From NCBI GenBank assembly GCA_026785815.1, contig JAJAZH010000086.1, positions 1 to 6,206 of the forward strand: a stretch of 6,206 nt of DNA, in the 5' to 3' direction. The DNA is from Ramlibacter sp. (GTDB lineage Bacteria; Pseudomonadota; Gammaproteobacteria; Burkholderiales; Burkholderiaceae_C). Made by a program: the position numbers and the translations under genes. The notes under the pieces were generated by a model. The model was not told the DNA's origin. It was given only the letters and a program-made list of their open reading frames with translations, and did not search any database. Below are positions 5,607 to 6,206 of the stretch, piece by piece; position 1 is the first letter of the stretch, and the number at the start of each line of letters is the position of its first letter.

Positions 5607-6206
5607 TCACGGCGGCAGGATCAGGCCTTCGTGCAAGGCCACGCGTTCGAGCGCGGCCTCGAAGTGGGCGCGCGAAGCGGCGGCAACTTGCCTCAAATAG
5701 GCGTGCAGCTCGGCATCGGCGGCACTGCGGTGCTCGCATTGCGCGCTGTAGGCCTCGAAGTGCGACAGTTGCATCAGCAGTTCGGCCACGTGGCGCGGGC
5801 ATTCACACGCGATCGTCGATGACAGGCCTGCGAAGTCGGCCAGGGCCGCATCGTCCCATCGGCGCGGGGGCATCGGCCCGTTCGAGCGCGCAATGTCGTG
5901 CGTTGCGGTCGGCGCTACCGGGGTCGCCGTGGACAGGCTGTGCAGCCATTGCGCGAGCACCGTGTCGGTTTGCGGCTCGCGCAGCAGCGCCGTGCCCGCT
6001 GTCGCCAGCGCCTCGCAGACGGACTCGGCCGCATAACCATAAAGCACCGCCTTCGGCACCGCAGCGAGCGCGGGCGCCGCGGCATTCATCGCAGCCAGCC
6101 AGTCTGCGTGCAACTGCGGCTCATGGATCAGCAAGGCATCGACAGCCGAACCCTGCAATGCTGCGGCGGCCTGCGCGGCGTCGGCGAACGGACCCAACAC
6201 CACCAC
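5607..6206 (-). CDS. Possible MerR/B12-sensor-type regulator, C-terminal part (5' end outside window)
   Basis: The frame is open to the window edge, so the visible 199 residues are a C-terminal fragment; the GTG codons at the very edge are probably internal. The first 90 residues alternate hydrophobic strands and helices (VDALLIHEP, KAVLYGYAA, GTALLREP), like a Rossmann-type or B12-binding-like sensor domain. A Pro/Thr/Ala-rich linker (about 91-115) leads to a helical C-terminal domain from about 120 on, with IACECPRH (132-139), HFEAYSAQCEHR (149-160) and a helix rich in Ala, His and Arg. Cys134, Cys136, His139, Cys157 and His159 might form a metal or redox site. I recall this C-terminal segment from proteins annotated as MerR-family regulators in gammaproteobacteria, but the DNA-binding domain that would prove it is not in view. 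The gene lies 63 bp upstream of the reductase in the same direction and could control it; function remains unproven. Confidence 0.5.
   Translation of the reverse strand: MVVLGPFADAAQAAAALQGSAVDALLIHEPQLHADWLAAMNAAAPALAAVPKAVLYGYAAESVCEALATAGTALLREPQTDTVLAQWLHSLSTATPVAPTATHDIARSNGPMPPRRWDDAALADFAGLSSTIACECPRHVAELLMQLSHFEAYSAQCEHRSAADAELHAYLRQVAAASRAHFEAALERVALHEGLILPP

Noticed and set aside
4632..5822. Long plus-strand frame (396 codons) opposite the reductase
   Set aside because: It has a His/Arg/Gln-rich low-complexity translation with no domain; the minus-strand reductase is strongly supported.

Overview
This is a G+C-rich window (coding third positions almost all G or C) with bacterial gene density and short spacers. 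That fits a high-GC bacterium, probably a proteobacterium. The taxonomic call rests on composition and the general look of the proteins, so it is tentative. I see no rRNA, tRNA, CRISPR array, insertion sequence or obvious phage gene.

The left half (1-3390) reads rightward. It begins with the 3' end of a probable TetR-family regulator. That gene's stop codon overlaps the start of a large two-domain protein: an alpha/beta hydrolase followed, in one polypeptide, by a GT-B glycosyltransferase of the MurG/UGT type. A 74-bp spacer with a good ribosome binding site leads to a second, stand-alone alpha/beta hydrolase. The three genes look like one transcription unit in which the regulator may control a two-step hydrolysis/glycosylation (or resistance/detoxification) function. 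The substrates cannot be read from the sequence.

The right half (3425-6206) reads leftward and meets the left half tail-to-tail across 34 bp. In transcription order it holds: the C-terminal part of a protein that may be a regulator, with a Cys/His-rich C-terminal region (cut by the window end); a beta-hydroxyacid dehydrogenase that aligns without gaps to E. coli YihU (sulfolactaldehyde reductase) over most of its length; and two small proteins that together make one thiamine-diphosphate decarboxylase. The alpha subunit carries the PYR domain and the beta subunit the PP domain, as in the sulfopyruvate decarboxylase pair ComD/ComE.

The most interesting reading is that the reductase and the split decarboxylase form a compact organosulfonate (less likely phosphonate) module: sulfopyruvate to sulfoacetaldehyde to isethionate, or a neighbouring C3-sulfonate reaction. 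The acid-binding arginine expected for a sulfonate substrate is present in the reductase, but one of the YihU active-site positions is changed from Ser to Ala. The second noteworthy item is the hydrolase-glycosyltransferase fusion, an architecture I recognise from unannotated database proteins but for which I know no established function.
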